From assembly GCA_002436415.1 (NCBI GenBank), contig DJMA01000003.1:186001-250000 (forward strand): a stretch of DNA of 64,000 nucleotides, written 5' to 3'. This DNA is from Bdellovibrionaceae bacterium UBA6502. GTDB lineage: Bacteria > Bdellovibrionota > Bdellovibrionia > Bdellovibrionales > UBA840. The position numbers and the translations under genes are program-made. Under the pieces are notes generated by a model. It had not been told where the DNA came from, ran no database searches, and was given only the letters and a program-made list of their open reading frames with translations. Positions 1 to 8,475 of the stretch are shown one piece after another. Numbering within the stretch: the first letter of the stretch is position 1; every line of letters starts with the position of its first letter.

Positions 1-2
1 GG

Positions 3-623
3 ATGGGTGAAGATTATGTAAATGAGTTGGATAGAAACCAAGAAATTTTATCAGAACTCAGTCTGATGCCAGTATCTGAATTACAAGCGCAAGACCGTGT
101 TTCGACAATGGCAAAAAATCTTTTACAATTGGTAAGTTCAGTGAAATCAGATTTGAGTCTATCTTATCAATTTCAAAAAGATGATAGTAAAGCTCTGGCA
201 AAATTACCAATACAAAAAATATCATCGGTGGATGAAGACCAGGCTTACAATGACAACTTCACTTTAGTATTTAAGAAAGACAAGCGAAGTTTTAAAAAAG
301 CCCACAAGAAATCTAAGAAGCTTATCGCAGAAGCCTGTAGCGCATCTTACCTAAATTGTTTGCGACGTTTGTTCCATCACGAAACTTTGGCGATGAAGTA
401 CCATTGCTCGTCAGTGAATCCGATGTTTTTAAAAACAAGTAAAATGAACACTCACTTATTTGGTGAATTGGAAGCGGTCTGTTACAAGAACAATGTTTAT
501 TGGTATGTAGGTAATGAAAGTATCGATGCATTGATTCCAGTTTCACATCCGCAAATGCCAAACCAAGTATTTTTGAGAGGAATGAATACACCATTGATTC
601 CTTTGAGCAAAGGAGGCCACTGA
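3..623 (+). CDS. Hypothetical protein, possibly truncated by the window edge
   Basis: I do not recognise this 206-residue protein. It opens with an ATG two bases inside the window, so the true start may lie upstream. The visible N-terminus is polar and helical, without a signal peptide. The middle is very Lys-rich around residues 90-108, and the second half contains four Cys residues. Its stop codon overlaps the ATG of the next gene (TGATG), so the two are almost certainly co-transcribed and translationally coupled. It is the first visible member of a four-gene run whose other members are paralogous exported proteins, and it is not itself clearly similar to them. Confidence 0.7.
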   Translation: MGEDYVNELDRNQEILSELSLMPVSELQAQDRVSTMAKNLLQLVSSVKSDLSLSYQFQKDDSKALAKLPIQKISSVDEDQAYNDNFTLVFKKDKRSFKKAHKKSKKLIAEACSASYLNCLRRLFHHETLAMKYHCSSVNPMFLKTSKMNTHLFGELEAVCYKNNVYWYVGNESIDALIPVSHPQMPNQVFLRGMNTPLIPLSKGGH

Positions 624-1978
624 TGAAGATGGCACTTATGCTCTTTTTAATTTTTAGCTGTTTCCCGGCCTTTTCTGGAGATCGTATTTTCAGTAAAAGA
701 AAATTTGATTTCTCAAAAGAAAAACTGTTCTTTAAAGACAGTCAGAGGAACATTCCTTATTTTGAGGAAGCTTCTCATCAACTGACCAAAGATTGGCAAA
801 ATATTCTTTCACCAACATCAGTTACAATTCCTTTAAGTCAGATGCATAAGAATTATTTTAGGCAGCAAGTTGGCGGTAGTTTTGAGCAAATAAAACTGAG
901 TTTTTCACTGAATCCGGCTTACAATCCATTGGAAATTGCTTCTATCAATTCGGAATTTGATCGAATTAGCAGTGAACTAATTGAATGCGCTGGTTCAATG
1001 ACTGTTTCTCAATACTATCTAAACTACAAATTTAAAAACTGTCCACAGCTTAAAGAACAGCTAGAATTACAAAAATATAGAGTTTTTTCCCTCTTACTGA
1101 ATTCGCCAATAAATGGCGATCATCGCAACGAACTAATGGACAAAAAACTAGTTTCTTCCCAATTTAAGCGAGAACAAGATTTAAAAGTAAGTAATGTGAT
1201 AAACAATTATCCCTATAATACTGATTATTTTTTCCGGAAAGAATTAAGCTCTTATCTTCCCTTGGAGCCGAGGGCTTTCAATCCCTTGTTCGTTCAAAGC
1301 TTAATAGAGTTTAGTTCCTTCAACATTTATCCAATGGTGTTTAGTTCCAATTTCAAGTTGCAAGTTGGAGATATTCTCGAAGAGTCCAATTTCCGTTTGT
1401 TTGGCCCGAATAAAACCAATTTAAATCGATCCAAAGTGTTGAGTACTTTAGTGGAGGAAAGCTTTTATTCACAGCTTCGAATTGGTAATGATGAATACGC
1501 AGAGAAAATTTTGGGCTTAACAGAAACTCAAAAAAATTTCTTAAAGTCAATTATGAGTGAAGATGATTACGAAGCTATTACAAGTGGGCCAACAATGAGA
1601 GAGAAAACCCAAGGAAATTGGGGACAATTTCCACGACAACTACAAAGAGTCTTGCGAGTGGTTCACAATTCCTACCGTCTATTAGCAAACATATCCTTCT
1701 TTACTGCTCCGGAATCTTTTGGAATGTTTCCGGTTGCTGCTGCTTCTTATTTTTCAAGCATTACTAGCCCAGGAAAGTGGGATTATGATTTAATAGGTCC
1801 TTACCCAGGCATTATCTCTCTTAATCTCAGTGGAACCACTGATTATACTTTTTGTGATTGTTATCGGGTTCTTGCATTGGCAGAACATCTTCCTGCCTAT
1901 CGTCAAATTGATCCCTGGAGGTTTTTTGTTAGAGATTTATTTATGAATATAAACTCATTGGAGTTTGACGATGAATAA
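623..1978 (+). CDS. Exported protein of unknown function, tandem paralogue 1 of 3
   Basis: The 451-residue product starts with a typical signal peptide (hydrophobic MALMLFLIFSCFPAFS, cleavage likely before Gly). Aligned by eye with the next two genes it shares ordered motifs: a central block of the form hNPLhVQxLIEhSS (here NPLFVQSLIEFSSF), a later block LANISFFTAPESFGMFP, and a C-terminal Cys-containing block ending ALAEHLPAY. The three genes therefore come from local duplication. SD-like AGGAGG lies just upstream of the ATG, inside the preceding gene. There is no catalytic motif I recognise. Function unknown; probably periplasmic or outer surface. Confidence 0.8.
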   Translation: MKMALMLFLIFSCFPAFSGDRIFSKRKFDFSKEKLFFKDSQRNIPYFEEASHQLTKDWQNILSPTSVTIPLSQMHKNYFRQQVGGSFEQIKLSFSLNPAYNPLEIASINSEFDRISSELIECAGSMTVSQYYLNYKFKNCPQLKEQLELQKYRVFSLLLNSPINGDHRNELMDKKLVSSQFKREQDLKVSNVINNYPYNTDYFFRKELSSYLPLEPRAFNPLFVQSLIEFSSFNIYPMVFSSNFKLQVGDILEESNFRLFGPNKTNLNRSKVLSTLVEESFYSQLRIGNDEYAEKILGLTETQKNFLKSIMSEDDYEAITSGPTMREKTQGNWGQFPRQLQRVLRVVHNSYRLLANISFFTAPESFGMFPVAAASYFSSITSPGKWDYDLIGPYPGIISLNLSGTTDYTFCDCYRVLALAEHLPAYRQIDPWRFFVRDLFMNINSLEFDDE

Positions 1979-3440
1979 GATTTCTCTGATTGTTTTTCTT
2001 TTAATGAGTTCCTACCTCTCGGCTGCTGGTCTGTATCCCTATGCATCTAGACCCAAAGAGCTTAAGCCATTGGCGCCTACAATATTTTTAAAAGAGCAGG
2101 CTAATGAGTTTAAGTTAGAAAAATCTAAAAATGCTAAAGCTGCAATTACTGATTGGAAGGATTTAAAGGAAGCATTACATTTTACTTATAGGCGTTACCC
2201 AGAGTTTTTTACCAAGGCTAGTTCTAAAAAGACTATTTATGAAAAAGAGTCTAAAGTTAAAATTAATTTAGATTCAATGAACTGGGGAGAGATTGCATCA
2301 AAAAACAATGAAGCTCATCGAATTTGGCAGCAATTGAGTCAATGTTCTAATTCGCAAGATCCTAGGCAGTTTTATTTTCAATATGATTTTTCTGATTGTC
2401 CTCGTCTTGAAGATGAAATCAATTCTTACAGAAAAAGAATGTTAAACTTTTTAATCAATACAAAATATCGATCGATGGATATAAGCACCTACGATGATTC
2501 GTTTTTTGAAGTTGAGGATAGAATAATCATTCCCGACGCCAATAAATTTAGTTCCTCCTGGGCAGCTGCGAATATGTACTCATCCATTAACTACAGAATT
2601 AACTACCTCGAAGACTCAAAAAGTATTTTTACAGAAAGAGCAAAGTTTAACGATGTTTTTAATCAACATGTTTTTCCCTTTTCTTTGACTTTTAGAAAAC
2701 AATTTCCTCGAACTAAAAATTTGTTACATCCGTTTTTTATTCAAGTCTTGATGGAAATGAGCTCCTTTGTCAATTATCCACGCTTTGGTGTTTTTCAGGG
2801 TGCTAATGGACGTCCTAAACCTAGCGTTTTTATGGGACTTTCAAAAATGAAGAGCATTCAAAGGGGTTTTGATCCTTTAGAAGTATTGTCGATTTATGAC
2901 ATTGATTTAAATAACTATTATAACAATCTATTGAAAAATAAAACCAATAGAGTTTATCGAGATGAGTTTGGCCGTGAATACAGCGAAGGAAACGATAAGG
3001 CGAAGCTATTTTTCTTGCAGGTCATTGATGTATTTACTTTAGCTTCCGAAGAAAGTTCGGTGCAGCAATTCGACATCACAGAAATTTTTCCAGAAAATTT
3101 TAGCATTTATTCACAGGCAGGTTTTTCTGCGATACGTATGTTGGCAAACTTGTCCTTCTTGATAGAACCGAAGGATTTTGGACTTCTTCCGAATCAAAAT
3201 ATATTGTTTTTTATCGCCAATAGTAGAGTTCGATATTTTTCTCCAGAACCCATTAACTATATGTCTAGATGGATTGCTGGAAATTTAACAGATGCATATT
3301 TTCCGAAATCTTGTCTCTGTAAAAAAAATGGAGTGTTACTTGAGACCAATGATTTTGAGGTCTTGTCACTAGTGCCACATCTGCGTTTTTATCTGTCTCA
3401 GAGCTTTGAAGACATGATCGGATTGGAGTTAAAAGAATAG
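1971..3440 (+). CDS. Exported protein of unknown function, tandem paralogue 2 of 3
   Basis: 489 residues from the ATG chosen here. A TTG two codons upstream is possible, but GGAG sits seven bases before this ATG. The start lies inside the preceding gene (8-base overlap), implying coupled translation. The N-terminus MNKISLIVFLLMSSYLSA is a signal peptide. It shares with its neighbours the block FFIQVLMEMSSFVNYP, the block LANLSFLIEPKDFGLLP and the C-terminal EVLSLVPHLRFYLSQSFED, plus an N-proximal Cys-containing segment (SQCSN, then FSDCPRLEDEI). No known domain recognised. Confidence 0.8.
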   Translation: MNKISLIVFLLMSSYLSAAGLYPYASRPKELKPLAPTIFLKEQANEFKLEKSKNAKAAITDWKDLKEALHFTYRRYPEFFTKASSKKTIYEKESKVKINLDSMNWGEIASKNNEAHRIWQQLSQCSNSQDPRQFYFQYDFSDCPRLEDEINSYRKRMLNFLINTKYRSMDISTYDDSFFEVEDRIIIPDANKFSSSWAAANMYSSINYRINYLEDSKSIFTERAKFNDVFNQHVFPFSLTFRKQFPRTKNLLHPFFIQVLMEMSSFVNYPRFGVFQGANGRPKPSVFMGLSKMKSIQRGFDPLEVLSIYDIDLNNYYNNLLKNKTNRVYRDEFGREYSEGNDKAKLFFLQVIDVFTLASEESSVQQFDITEIFPENFSIYSQAGFSAIRMLANLSFLIEPKDFGLLPNQNILFFIANSRVRYFSPEPINYMSRWIAGNLTDAYFPKSCLCKKNGVLLETNDFEVLSLVPHLRFYLSQSFEDMIGLELKE

Positions 3441-3441
3441 T

Positions 3442-4980
3442 ATGGGCTTATTTGTGAGGATATTTAGAAAGCTAATGAGTGAGATGTTTGTAAATCACGT
3501 TACAGTTGTTTTATTATCTGTTATTTGTATTCTCACGGCTAATCTTTCTCACGCCAGATCAATATCTTACAAACCTTATGCTTTAAAAGAGTTTTCAAAA
3601 ATAAATGAAAAGGACTACAGTTTTTCTGAAAAATCGCCCTATGTGTTAGAGGATAAGTTTCAAAAAAACATTTCAGAGTTTCCATTAGAATTTACTGCGG
3701 ACTTAGAGAACATCTATTCCATTGAGTATTTTAGTAATGATTCATCTAGACATGAGAAAAGCGCAAAAATCAATTACTCCTTGGACCCTCAAATTAATTG
3801 GATCGAATTTCAATCTAGATTAAATCAATCCAATCGATTATTGGCCAAGCTTATTTCTTGTAGTTCTAAAGAGGACTATAAAAAATATTATTTTGAATAT
3901 GAATTTTTAAATTGCCCTGACTTAAAGGACAAGATCAACAATTTTCGTCATGAAATCGCCAGTTTTTTAATAAATACCCAGTTCACTAGTTTTAATCTTA
4001 GAGAATTTTATAGCTTAAATATATTTAACAGAAAAAATATTTTGTCTGACAGTGAGAGCGAAGTTTTGTTGAATAGTATTTCGCAAAAAGATATCGAATA
4101 TAAAGAGAGGAATAAGGATAATAAAAAGTTAGTTAGCAGCTTTTTCAGATCTACCAGTGATTCCAATTTAGAAAAAATAGATATCAATCCTTTATTGGTT
4201 CAAATATTGATTGAATTGAGTTCTTTATTAGTGGTTGGAGAAAATAGTGAAGGCTTTTACATTCCAGCTTTTTCCACTTATGAAAAAAACTTTGATTTTT
4301 TTGTAAGTAGTTTTTCGTTCCCTAAGTACTATGAGTTGATTGCTTTTTATGATCAAGAAATTAACCCCGCTGCTACTTATGTTTTTACCGGGCTCACCGA
4401 AAGTAATTTCGAATTTATCGAAAGCAGCTATAGAAAAGCTATGAGAAAGAGAGGAAGCAAAGATAGAGAGAGCGCTCTCAGAGAGGCCGATGTAAGAAAT
4501 CAAATATACCTGCTTAGACCTGAAAAACCTGATTTAGTGTCTGGATCACCTATGAGACTTTTGGGGCAGGAGTTTAAACAAGTTGCACGCCTAGGTATTT
4601 TTTCTCTAAGGTTTTTAGCCGAGCTAAGTATGGTTTTAAAAAAAGAAGACTTCGGTTTTTTACCAACGGCATATCATGAACACTTCGCTTATCTTGCCTT
4701 GGATAATAGGGCCTTTTGGTTACGTTCAAAGTTTATTTCAAAGAATCATGTAAGACTACGATTAAATGATGAGTTACCTGTCCCAAGTCTCGCAAAATGG
4801 ATAGCGGGTATTTCTGGAGAGTACACGAATAATAATCGTCTTTCAGCTTTCTGTAAATCAGCCTCTTTTTCTAGTAGCTGTCAGGATGATTACGAAGTCT
4901 TGGGATTATTGAATCATTTAAGATTTTATGTTGAAAAGAGTTTTCCCGACATTAGAAATATCAGAGAAGATTTGCTTTAG
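3442..4980 (+). CDS. Exported protein of unknown function, tandem paralogue 3 of 3
   Basis: 512 residues from the first ATG, one base after the preceding stop. The signal peptide VTVVLLSVICILTANLSHA begins about 20 residues in, so one of the internal ATGs (codon 12 or 15) may be the real start. Shared family motifs: LLVQILIELSSLL, LAELSMVLKKEDFGFLP and EVLGLLNHLRFYVEKSFPD, with Cys pairs in the N-terminal third (ISCSSKEDY, then LNCPDL) matching its neighbours. Last gene of the run; a ~440-bp non-coding gap follows. Function unknown. Confidence 0.78.
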   Translation: MGLFVRIFRKLMSEMFVNHVTVVLLSVICILTANLSHARSISYKPYALKEFSKINEKDYSFSEKSPYVLEDKFQKNISEFPLEFTADLENIYSIEYFSNDSSRHEKSAKINYSLDPQINWIEFQSRLNQSNRLLAKLISCSSKEDYKKYYFEYEFLNCPDLKDKINNFRHEIASFLINTQFTSFNLREFYSLNIFNRKNILSDSESEVLLNSISQKDIEYKERNKDNKKLVSSFFRSTSDSNLEKIDINPLLVQILIELSSLLVVGENSEGFYIPAFSTYEKNFDFFVSSFSFPKYYELIAFYDQEINPAATYVFTGLTESNFEFIESSYRKAMRKRGSKDRESALREADVRNQIYLLRPEKPDLVSGSPMRLLGQEFKQVARLGIFSLRFLAELSMVLKKEDFGFLPTAYHEHFAYLALDNRAFWLRSKFISKNHVRLRLNDELPVPSLAKWIAGISGEYTNNNRLSAFCKSASFSSSCQDDYEVLGLLNHLRFYVEKSFPDIRNIREDLL

Positions 4981-5421
4981 ACAAAGCTTTCCTTACTCTT
5001 GTTTTATAGCATTGGAGCTCAATTGAATAAGAACTGGTTGCTAGTAGGTATCTCTATTCTACTTTTTAGAGACTGATTAGGCTTAGTTTAGCTTAAGCGA
5101 AATCCATAAATTATAAATTCTGAGTACCTAATGGATTACGATAGAAAGTAGAGCTTTGAGTTAGGCTCTTAATTGTGTTTTATGTAAAGGTAGTAGTTCT
5201 AAGACAGAGTGATTTTGTTTTTAATTTTTAGCTTTATCTTGTCCTTACTTAAAGGAAACAAGACTTTTTAAATTAAAAAACATTATTCTTTATAAGTGTC
5301 TGTAATGATTCACTATTTATTTTAAGCCCAAGACTTGATTTCTTCAGAAATGACCCCATATTATACACTGCTATTTGCTTAGACCTAATTTTGGTCTTTT
5401 ATAAAAAACTTTGGAGAAGTT
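4981..5421. other. Intergenic region upstream of fxsA
   Basis: No open reading frame of convincing length or composition on either strand. The sequence is AT-rich. A short hairpin (AGACC-taatttt-GGTCT, 5381-5397) followed by TTTT lies just before fxsA and could be a weak terminator or attenuator. I cannot identify a confident promoter. Confidence 0.4.
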
Positions 5422-5952
5422 ATGCTTCCTTTATTTTTATTGTTTATTTTTATCCCTGCCGTGGAGCTTTATTTTTTAATTCAAGCAGGGGAAGTGATCG
5501 GTGGTTTTAATACTTTTATGTTAGTTGTATTGACGGGAATCATTGGTGCTGGTTTGGCCAAATCTCAAGGGCAATTGATCTTAATGAAAATTCAAAAAGA
5601 AATGGCAGAAGGTCGTACACCGGCTGATCAAATGATTCACGGTTTATTGGTTTTTGTTGGTGGTCTATTGCTCCTAACCCCAGGGTTTTTTACTGATTTT
5701 TTTGGTTTGAGTCTGATATTTCCTCTCACTCGTAAGTTTTATATTAATAGTGTAAAGCGTGGTTTTGAAGCCCAGATGAAATCGGGCAAGGTAAAGTTTT
5801 ATGGTTCTGGGGCTGGTTTCTCAGGGGCATGGTCCTCTGGTTCGAGAACAAACCCCTTCGAGAATAACACGCAATCACAACAGCGAAGAGTGTATCAACA
5901 AAACGGCCATGATGTTATTGATGTAGAAGCTGAGAGAAGCGACGGTGAATAA
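5422..5952 (+). CDS. fxsA: FxsA family membrane protein
   Basis: 176 residues. The N-terminal hydrophobic stretch MLPLFLLFIFIPAVELYFLI and the pattern GGFNTFMLVVLTGIIGAGLA then GLLLLTPGFFTDFFGL are typical of FxsA (suppressor of F exclusion of phage T7), an inner-membrane protein with about four short membrane segments. The C-terminus after residue ~115 is a polar, Gly/Ser/Gln-rich tail usual for the family. GGAG lies upstream of the ATG. It converges on the exchanger gene with only 9 bases between stops, and an 8-bp inverted repeat (GAAGCGAC/GTCGCTTC) spans the junction. The cellular role of FxsA is poorly defined. Confidence 0.9.
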   Translation: MLPLFLLFIFIPAVELYFLIQAGEVIGGFNTFMLVVLTGIIGAGLAKSQGQLILMKIQKEMAEGRTPADQMIHGLLVFVGGLLLLTPGFFTDFFGLSLIFPLTRKFYINSVKRGFEAQMKSGKVKFYGSGAGFSGAWSSGSRTNPFENNTQSQQRRVYQQNGHDVIDVEAERSDGE

Positions 5953-5961
5953 GGTGTCGCT

Positions 5962-6906
5962 TCACAGTAGACTTGCTACATAGGCGATATACATTCCCAA
6001 AAGAATCATACCTTCCCATCTCATAATGCTTCGAACTTTTTTAAGCATCATCGGCAGCAAGATGAAGGTAACAATCATACAGACAATCATATCGTAGTTA
6101 ACAATGTCGGAGTTTACTTGCAATGGAGTGATTAGTGAAGTCACACCAAGAATTGCTAGGATGTTCATAATATTTGAACCTAACACATTTGCGATGGCAA
6201 TATCATCGCGACCTCGATAAGCAGCCATGGCGGATGTCGCTAATTCAGGTAAACCAGTTCCAGCGGATACGATCGTTAAGCCAATCACTCTATCGCTTAG
6301 GCCAAAATATTTTCCGAGATTGATGGCTCCGGTTAGTGTGAGCTCTGCCCCGCCAATTAAAGCAATCAAACCAAGCACTAAAAGGCCTAAGTCTTTTGCG
6401 ACAGAGTCCTTTACTTCAGCGGGTATGTCCTCATCCTCCACTTCTAAGCCAATCTTTTTTGCGTTCTTTACTGCGTACCAGAAAAAAGCAACAAGAACAA
6501 AAAGCATTAGGCTACCATCAATTCGTCCAATCAAGAGGTCCGTAGAGACTAGATACAATCCGATTGTAATGAGCATTAAAAAAGGCCATTCAATTTTTAA
6601 TGCTGATTTCTGCACCCGATTTGGACGAATGAGACAAGCAAGGCCAATTCCGGCCATAATGTTAAAACTATTTGAGCCGACAACATTGCCGACCGCGATG
6701 TCAGCATTTCCTTGTAAAGCCGCGACGATACTAGTTACTAGCTCAGGAAGACTTGTTCCAGCAGCAACCACTGTTAAGCCAATCGTAGCAGGTGGGATTT
6801 TGTAGCGAACCGCAAATTGTACGGCAACGCGAACAAGTACATCTCCACCAAAGATTAATAAAGCAAAGCCAGCAATAATAAAAACAATGTCTAATGTAAG
6901 ATTCAT
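5962..6906 (-). CDS. Calcium/sodium (cation) antiporter, CaCA/YrbG family
   Basis: 314 residues, the normal size for this family. The protein is built from two inverted halves, each carrying an alpha-repeat: GTSLPELVTSIVAALQGN followed by GNVVGSN in the first half and GTGLPELATSAMAAYRG followed by ANVLGSN in the second. The acidic Glu in each xxxLPE motif is the cation ligand in the CaCA superfamily. About ten hydrophobic segments place it in the inner membrane, exchanging Ca2+ (or K+/Na+) against Na+ or H+. A cytoplasmic acidic loop (VEDEDIPAEV) sits between the halves. Monocistronic by spacing. Confidence 0.92.
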   Translation of the reverse strand: MNLTLDIVFIIAGFALLIFGGDVLVRVAVQFAVRYKIPPATIGLTVVAAGTSLPELVTSIVAALQGNADIAVGNVVGSNSFNIMAGIGLACLIRPNRVQKSALKIEWPFLMLITIGLYLVSTDLLIGRIDGSLMLFVLVAFFWYAVKNAKKIGLEVEDEDIPAEVKDSVAKDLGLLVLGLIALIGGAELTLTGAINLGKYFGLSDRVIGLTIVSAGTGLPELATSAMAAYRGRDDIAIANVLGSNIMNILAILGVTSLITPLQVNSDIVNYDMIVCMIVTFILLPMMLKKVRSIMRWEGMILLGMYIAYVASLL

Positions 6907-8019
6907 AGCTTAGTTTTATTTTTTAAATTCTATGGAGTCAAATAGTCTGATGTTTCCCCTAGGACCCTTTTTACTTAAGAAAAAAGGCGTATAGTAAGTC
7001 TTTTGGTTGATTCTGCCACCGCCTAGGTCATAACGCCTTCCTAGGTTTCTCAAGTTTATCAAAGGATTAACAGAAATAGCCTTCAAAGCCATCTCTTAAG
7101 GTCTTGCTAAATTCTCTGGGAGGCTAAAAGGCTCAGAAGCTTTAGAGCCTTATAGTATGAACCAAGTAATTGATTGAGGATGAGTTTTGGTCAAAAGGAG
7201 ATTGAGGGAGTGTTTTTGGGAGTTGGCTTACTCGTAGACTTGAATGTGTAGCTAAGAGATCTTAGGCGATATCTGCTATTTTTAAGCTTTACTATTTCTG
7301 TTGCCTTTCAGCTATAGAGCAGCCTTCGCATCATTAGCTACTGTTTTATGTTTCTAATTCTCTTTGTTTTAAAAGATAAAGTGCTTAGCTTTTGATTCAT
7401 TGGCTTGTTCTCTTAACGTATTTCTACACTATTAATATAAGACTGGTGGGGCTGACAGGGCTTTTGGTTTTTCAATATTGATGGATTTTACAGGATGAGG
7501 CTTTATTTAATAGTGAGATTTTGTTTTGTGACTTAAGAAAAACATTAGCTTTTTGGGGGAAAGCGATAAGAAATCGAAAAAAAATAAAAAAAAATTGATC
7601 TGGATTAACCTTTTTTAGAAAATCTCTGTCTAATGGGTACCTGGCCAAAGGCTAGGAAAAGCTTAATAAATAAGCTCAATGAGTGGCCTTTTCTGAAAGA
7701 CGATTTTTTGAGCATATTCTTGAACATAGCTAATATAGAGACTTCTATAGATTTTCAAAAGCATAGTTGATTCAATGTGTTACGTTTATCTTTTTTCTCT
7801 TGTAGCGAATGTTAGAGGTTTGTAAGATTTTTTAAGTTTTTACGGGACTTGCTGGTTATTAAGGGTAAAAGCTCGATATTTAAGCAGCTAACGCGGAATT
7901 ACAAAATTTAAGTTTATTACAGATTTAGACTTGCAATTTTTACAATCTGCTGTCTAAATGTAGCCACTGAAAAATGAATCTTGGGGGGAGAATTTTTTCA
8001 GGAACACAAGGGGGAAAAC
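6907..8019. other. Long gene-free region with several inverted repeats
   Basis: More than 1 kb with no credible coding frame on either strand. It contains a cluster of three CCTAGG sites within 90 bases (6958, 7022, 7040) around an inverted repeat AAGGCGT/ACGCCTT (6984-7039), and a hairpin AAGGCTC/GAGCCTT (7128-7151). The last 100 bases look like the promoter region of the DksA-like gene. It may hold a structured RNA or decayed genes; nothing matches tmRNA, SRP RNA, RNase P or 6S RNA that I can recognise. Confidence 0.4.
7923..7959 (+). promoter_or_regulatory. Candidate promoter framed by an 8-bp inverted repeat
   Basis: A perfect inverted repeat ATTTAGAC (7923-7930) / GTCTAAAT (7952-7959) encloses TTGCAA (7931-7936) and, after 16 bases, TCTAAA, a plausible sigma70-type -35/-10 pair. 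It lies ~60 bases before the start of the DksA-like gene. The arms overlap the core promoter, so a dimeric regulator bound there could control this gene. The promoter assignment is by eye only. Confidence 0.35.
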
Positions 8020-8385
8020 ATGGTTGTATCTCAAAATTTAGTAGAAGAATGCAAAACCAAGTTAATGGAAGCGAAAGAAGATATCATCAATCGCGTTAGA
8101 GAAGCTAAAGGAACTCTAGTTAAGGAAGACACTACTGGAGATGAAGGGGATCAAACAAATCGTATCCTTCAAGAAAGTGAGTTCATGGCTAACCAAGAAA
8201 GATTAAGAAAACAACTTTTTGAAATTGAGAGTGCTCTATCTAGAATCGATGACGGCACTTATGGATTATGCGAAGAAACAGATGAGCCGATTGAAGAAGC
8301 TCGTTTGAAAGCGATTCCTTGGACTCGCCTAAGCATCGAAGGTGCTGAGATTCGTGAGAGCCAACAAAGAAAATATGCTCGATAA
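8020..8385 (+). CDS. TraR/DksA-family protein with degenerate zinc finger
   Basis: 121 residues from ATG 8020, chosen because AAGGGGG stands just before it. The N-terminal two-thirds is a long coiled-coil helix pair as in DksA. The C-terminal motif DGTYGLCEETDEPI then RLKAIPWTRLSIEGAE is the DksA finger, but only the first of the four zinc-binding Cys remains (CEET replaces CxxC, and SIEG replaces the second pair). DksA-family proteins bind the RNA polymerase secondary channel and act with ppGpp. A zinc-independent member like the Cys-poor DksA paralogue of Pseudomonas is the likely parallel. A strong terminator follows directly. Confidence 0.88.
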   Translation: MVVSQNLVEECKTKLMEAKEDIINRVREAKGTLVKEDTTGDEGDQTNRILQESEFMANQERLRKQLFEIESALSRIDDGTYGLCEETDEPIEEARLKAIPWTRLSIEGAEIRESQQRKYAR

Positions 8386-8401
8386 TTCAAACTTCTTTAG
8401 A

Positions 8402-8436
8402 TAAAAAAACGAGAGTCATAAGCTCTCGTTTTTTGT
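8402..8436. terminator. Bidirectional intrinsic terminator
   Basis: Perfect stem AACGAGAG / CTCTCGTT with loop TCATAAG, flanked by A-run on the left and T-run on the right. It can therefore stop transcription from the DksA-like gene and from the opposing ureohydrolase gene. Confidence 0.85.
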
Positions 8437-8475
8437 TTTTCTAGCTTTGAGTTTTTTTATAAGTCTATTTTTTGA

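Noticed and set aside
5936..5963. 8-bp inverted repeat at the fxsA/exchanger junction as terminator
   Set aside because: It overlaps both stop codons and has no T-run on either side, so termination is not supported.
6227..6805. 192-codon plus-strand frame
   Set aside because: Lies wholly inside the cation exchanger gene on the other strand; composition is that of an antisense shadow.
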